Origin: Nitrosospira sp. NpAV
Lineage (GTDB): Bacteria > Pseudomonadota > Gammaproteobacteria > Burkholderiales > Nitrosomonadaceae
DNA length: 60,195 bases
Direction of reading: 5' to 3'
Assembly: GCF_000832065.1 (NCBI RefSeq)
Contig: NZ_JXQM01000004.1
Location: 1-60,195 of the forward strand
Each line of letters begins with the position of its first letter. Position 1 is the first letter of the stretch. The position numbers and the translations under genes are program-made. A model generated the notes under the pieces. It worked only from the letters and a program-made list of their open reading frames with translations. It was not told the DNA's origin and made no database searches. Shown in pieces: positions 59,001 to 60,195 of this stretch.

Positions 59001-60195
59001 GATAATTCTCGAACACAACGATACTGTCGAAAAGAGGCTGCCCCGGCGAGCCCGCCCATCGCTGGATATCGGCCAGCGACGTATGTTCGTGTTCGCGCAG
59101 TCTTGCATTGACACTTTGCAGCATGGCAAGATGCTCCCTCACCGTCAAATCGCTTCTCCGCTCGACCGGAACCGGAATGGTATTGATGAACAATCCAAGA
59201 ATCTCGTCGGATTTTGGTAAATTCGGTGATCTGCCAGCCACGGTAACCCCAAATACAACCGTATCCTTCCCGGTATAGCGTTGCAGAAGCTGTCCCCATG
59301 CCGCCTGCACGAGAGTATTGAAGGTGACTCGTTCTCGCTGCACAAACGCCTGCAAATTACCGGTTTCTTCAACGCTCAAATGCGTATAGATCTGGGCGTA
59401 GCCAGTTCGCTGGCCGTCTGCTTTCGCTGTCGTGCGAAGGGCGTTCGATAGCAAGGTTGCACCCTCGACCCGTTTGAGCTCGTTTTTCCAGAACGCTTGG
59501 GTTACTTCCGCATCCTGTTGCGCGAGCCAGCGCACATAGTGCCCGTAACCCGGACCCGGTGCGGCAAGGGTTTCGCCGGCATAGGAGCGTAGCCAATCGC
59601 TGACAAGCATGGAGTCGCCCCAGCCGTCCAACAGTATGTGATGCTTCGTCCATACCAGCTGATAACAGGTTTCACTCAGGCGAATCAGACTCAGCCGCGC
59701 TACCGGGGGCCTGAGGAAATCAAATTCGCGCTTCAAATCTTCGTCCGCGTAAGCGGCAATCCGCGATTCCAGCCCATCCGGGCCACGCCAGTCCAGCTGA
59801 ACCACGGGAGCATCAGCCTGTTTGAATACAATCTGCAACGGACGTGCCAGTCCGGCTTGCCATAGAAAACCCGTGCGCAATACCGGATGCCGCGCCACCA
59901 TGGCTCGCCATGCGTCTACGAGGCGTTCAGGGTCGAGACCCTCCACCGCGACACTGAGCTGGGTCACGTAAAGTCCGGTGCCTGGTGCTTCCAGGGTATG
60001 AAACAGCATCCCTTCCTGAATTGGCGCCAGTGGATAGATATCCTCGATTTCATTCTCTCCGAACGGCAGTGCGGCGATCATTTCAGCATTCAGATAGTCA
60101 TGCAGATAGCCTCTCTCGGTTTCGGCCGTCATCACGACCCGTTCCTGCATGATTTCAGCCGTTTCCGCCAGCGCGGCGATAGTCTGCCGTTCGAA
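56029..60195 (-). CDS. Nonribosomal peptide synthetase, terminal C-A-PCP-TE module (partial)
   Basis: At least 1388 residues; the frame stays open through the right edge, so upstream modules lie outside. Approximate domains (counted from the first in-frame Met at 60150): condensation 40-470 with KHHILLDGWG; adenylation 490-1000 with YVIYTSGSTGIPKGV, NGYGPTET, YRTGDLVRW and LPSGKLDRNALP; carrier 1010-1080 with FFALGGDSLSSLKV (Ser about 1036); thioesterase 1100-1370 with AGWSLGGTL. The residues just upstream (FERQTIAALAETAE) and IEDIYPLAPIQEGMLFHTL fit a condensation domain that follows an epimerase or another condensation-type domain. Together with the hydroxyornithine genes it should finish a peptide hydroxamate siderophore. 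Aligning by eye to GrsA gives approximate specificity residues D-G-E-A-V-G-G-V-T; substrate is not assigned. Confidence 0.93.
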   Translation of the reverse strand, partial: FERQTIAALAETAEIMQERVVMTAETERGYLHDYLNAEMIAALPFGENEIEDIYPLAPIQEGMLFHTLEAPGTGLYVTQLSVAVEGLDPERLVDAWRAMVARHPVLRTGFLWQAGLARPLQIVFKQADAPVVQLDWRGPDGLESRIAAYADEDLKREFDFLRPPVARLSLIRLSETCYQLVWTKHHILLDGWGDSMLVSDWLRSYAGETLAAPGPGYGHYVRWLAQQDAEVTQAFWKNELKRVEGATLLSNALRTTAKADGQRTGYAQIYTHLSVEETGNLQAFVQRERVTFNTLVQAAWGQLLQRYTGKDTVVFGVTVAGRSPNLPKSDEILGLFINTIPVPVERRSDLTVREHLAMLQSVNARLREHEHTSLADIQRWAGSPGQPLFDSIVVFENYPIAETLRSNELYGLHFGDIEGKGLTGYAMDLQVVVGDTIEIEYSYGRNDFTDDFVLELRSHMEFLLREMMAHPERALGELPWMGAKALNQVISLGCNTHELAASIPARSHQPVHRLIEHHARMQPGAIALLMGEQELSYAELNIRANRLAHHLINMNIGPEIRVGVAMERSLDVIVVLLAILKAGGAYVPLDTEYPADRLSFMMDDSGLSLLITQNEVLSKLVITTGVRTLVLNSINLGAEPDANPEVSVNEHNLAYVIYTSGSTGIPKGVAVTHGPLSMHCQATAEIYGMGLHSCELLFMSFSFDGAHERWLTALTVGAGLAVRDQELWTAEQTYDALHQYGITNAAFPPAYLGQVAEWAAPRNDPPPVELYVFGGEAMPKASYDLIRQTLRPRILINGYGPTETVVTPLIWKTEARNSFDCVYAPIGRPVGERTAYVLDIDMQPVPMGTVGELYIGGYGLARGYLGRAGLTAERFIADPFDGSGGRLYRTGDLVRWLNDGNIEYIGRVDHQVKIRGFRIELGEIEARLREAIGIADAAVVVHQSATGSQLVAYVVPMDDMPPLDLVRRLKQELGNHLPEYMLPAHIMTLATLPRLPSGKLDRNALPEPGVAIGLTYRAPSTDQARMLAEIWQEVLGVERVGETDNFFALGGDSLSSLKVMAKMRNLPGIKFNFKLRDLMQRPTIAGLLGLDIPAPNDIQPLLALNQPCEEAAPLFCIHAGLGTVFDYQPVARLLQGKRTVYGLPCRMLTDPQHRDSSLEKMAADYCQMIRRIQPHGPYHLAGWSLGGTLAAMIAAFLEADAQTVAFLGLIDPFIPGIEQPQHDNWRQDFSDFISVVIPGMTLDEMMDADSSSDGEMTETQAVSSLLGKLFLTERMRERTEGDRGAGGYTDMGREELAHTFAVARQLKALSLQATGLTALQGRPICWWAADRPLPDREALASQIDQDDLLSVELEADHFSIVREEALLLGIVSALAAIPPLATESRLVG

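Overview
The window looks like chromosomal DNA of a Gram-negative betaproteobacterium. The gene content (split pqiA, tamA/tamB, mlaA, kdp, the rplU-rpmA-obg block, accA-tilS) and the resemblance of the proteins point to Nitrosomonadaceae, most likely a Nitrosospira-type ammonia oxidiser. That placement is inferred; no amo, hao or rRNA marker lies in the window. Coding density is high, and no insertion sequence, prophage or CRISPR array was seen.

Left part (1-16 kb): the 5' end of a secreted or membrane protein (possibly cytochrome oxidase subunit II) leaves the window on the left. Then come a YdjM-type membrane hydrolase, a TetR-type regulator, a YcgR/PilZ protein, and a tiny one-helix protein with its own strong ribosome binding site and terminator. 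An envelope block follows: tamB and tamA (separated by an opposite-strand TDT-type transporter), mlaA, and the operon pqiA1-pqiA2-pqiB-pqiC. All of these concern the outer membrane, its proteins or lipid traffic.

Middle part (16-28 kb): an FtsH-type protease, an RhlE-type RNA helicase with a long leader, an anion permease-like protein, then on the minus strand radA, a ceramidase-like membrane protein and a group 2 truncated haemoglobin. A lipoprotein and the accA-tilS pair follow.

Potassium region (28-40.6 kb): a 30-codon membrane ORF, kdpF, kdpA, kdpB, kdpC, kdpD and kdpE, then a PII-like protein with a shortened T-loop, a CorA-like cation channel and a porin of Bacteroidota type. Three promoter regions (before kdp, before the PII-like gene and before the porin) carry T-rich boxes that closely match the E. 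coli KdpE operator. This suggests one K+-responsive regulon spanning inner-membrane pump, small regulator and outer-membrane channel, and it is the most interesting part of the window.

Housekeeping part (40.7-46.8 kb): a YbiT-type ABC-F protein, ampD, a PP0621-type protein, tRNA-Pro(CGG), ispB, rplU, rpmA and obgE, with a clear sigma-70 promoter and a terminator.

Right end (46.8-60.2 kb): a hydroxamate siderophore locus: a PepSY membrane reductase-like protein, a cyclic-peptide ABC exporter, a hydroxyornithine acyltransferase-like GNAT, an ornithine N5-monooxygenase, a TonB-dependent receptor, an esterase, and the terminal C-A-PCP-TE module of an NRPS that runs out of the window. A Fur-like box precedes the acyltransferase gene.
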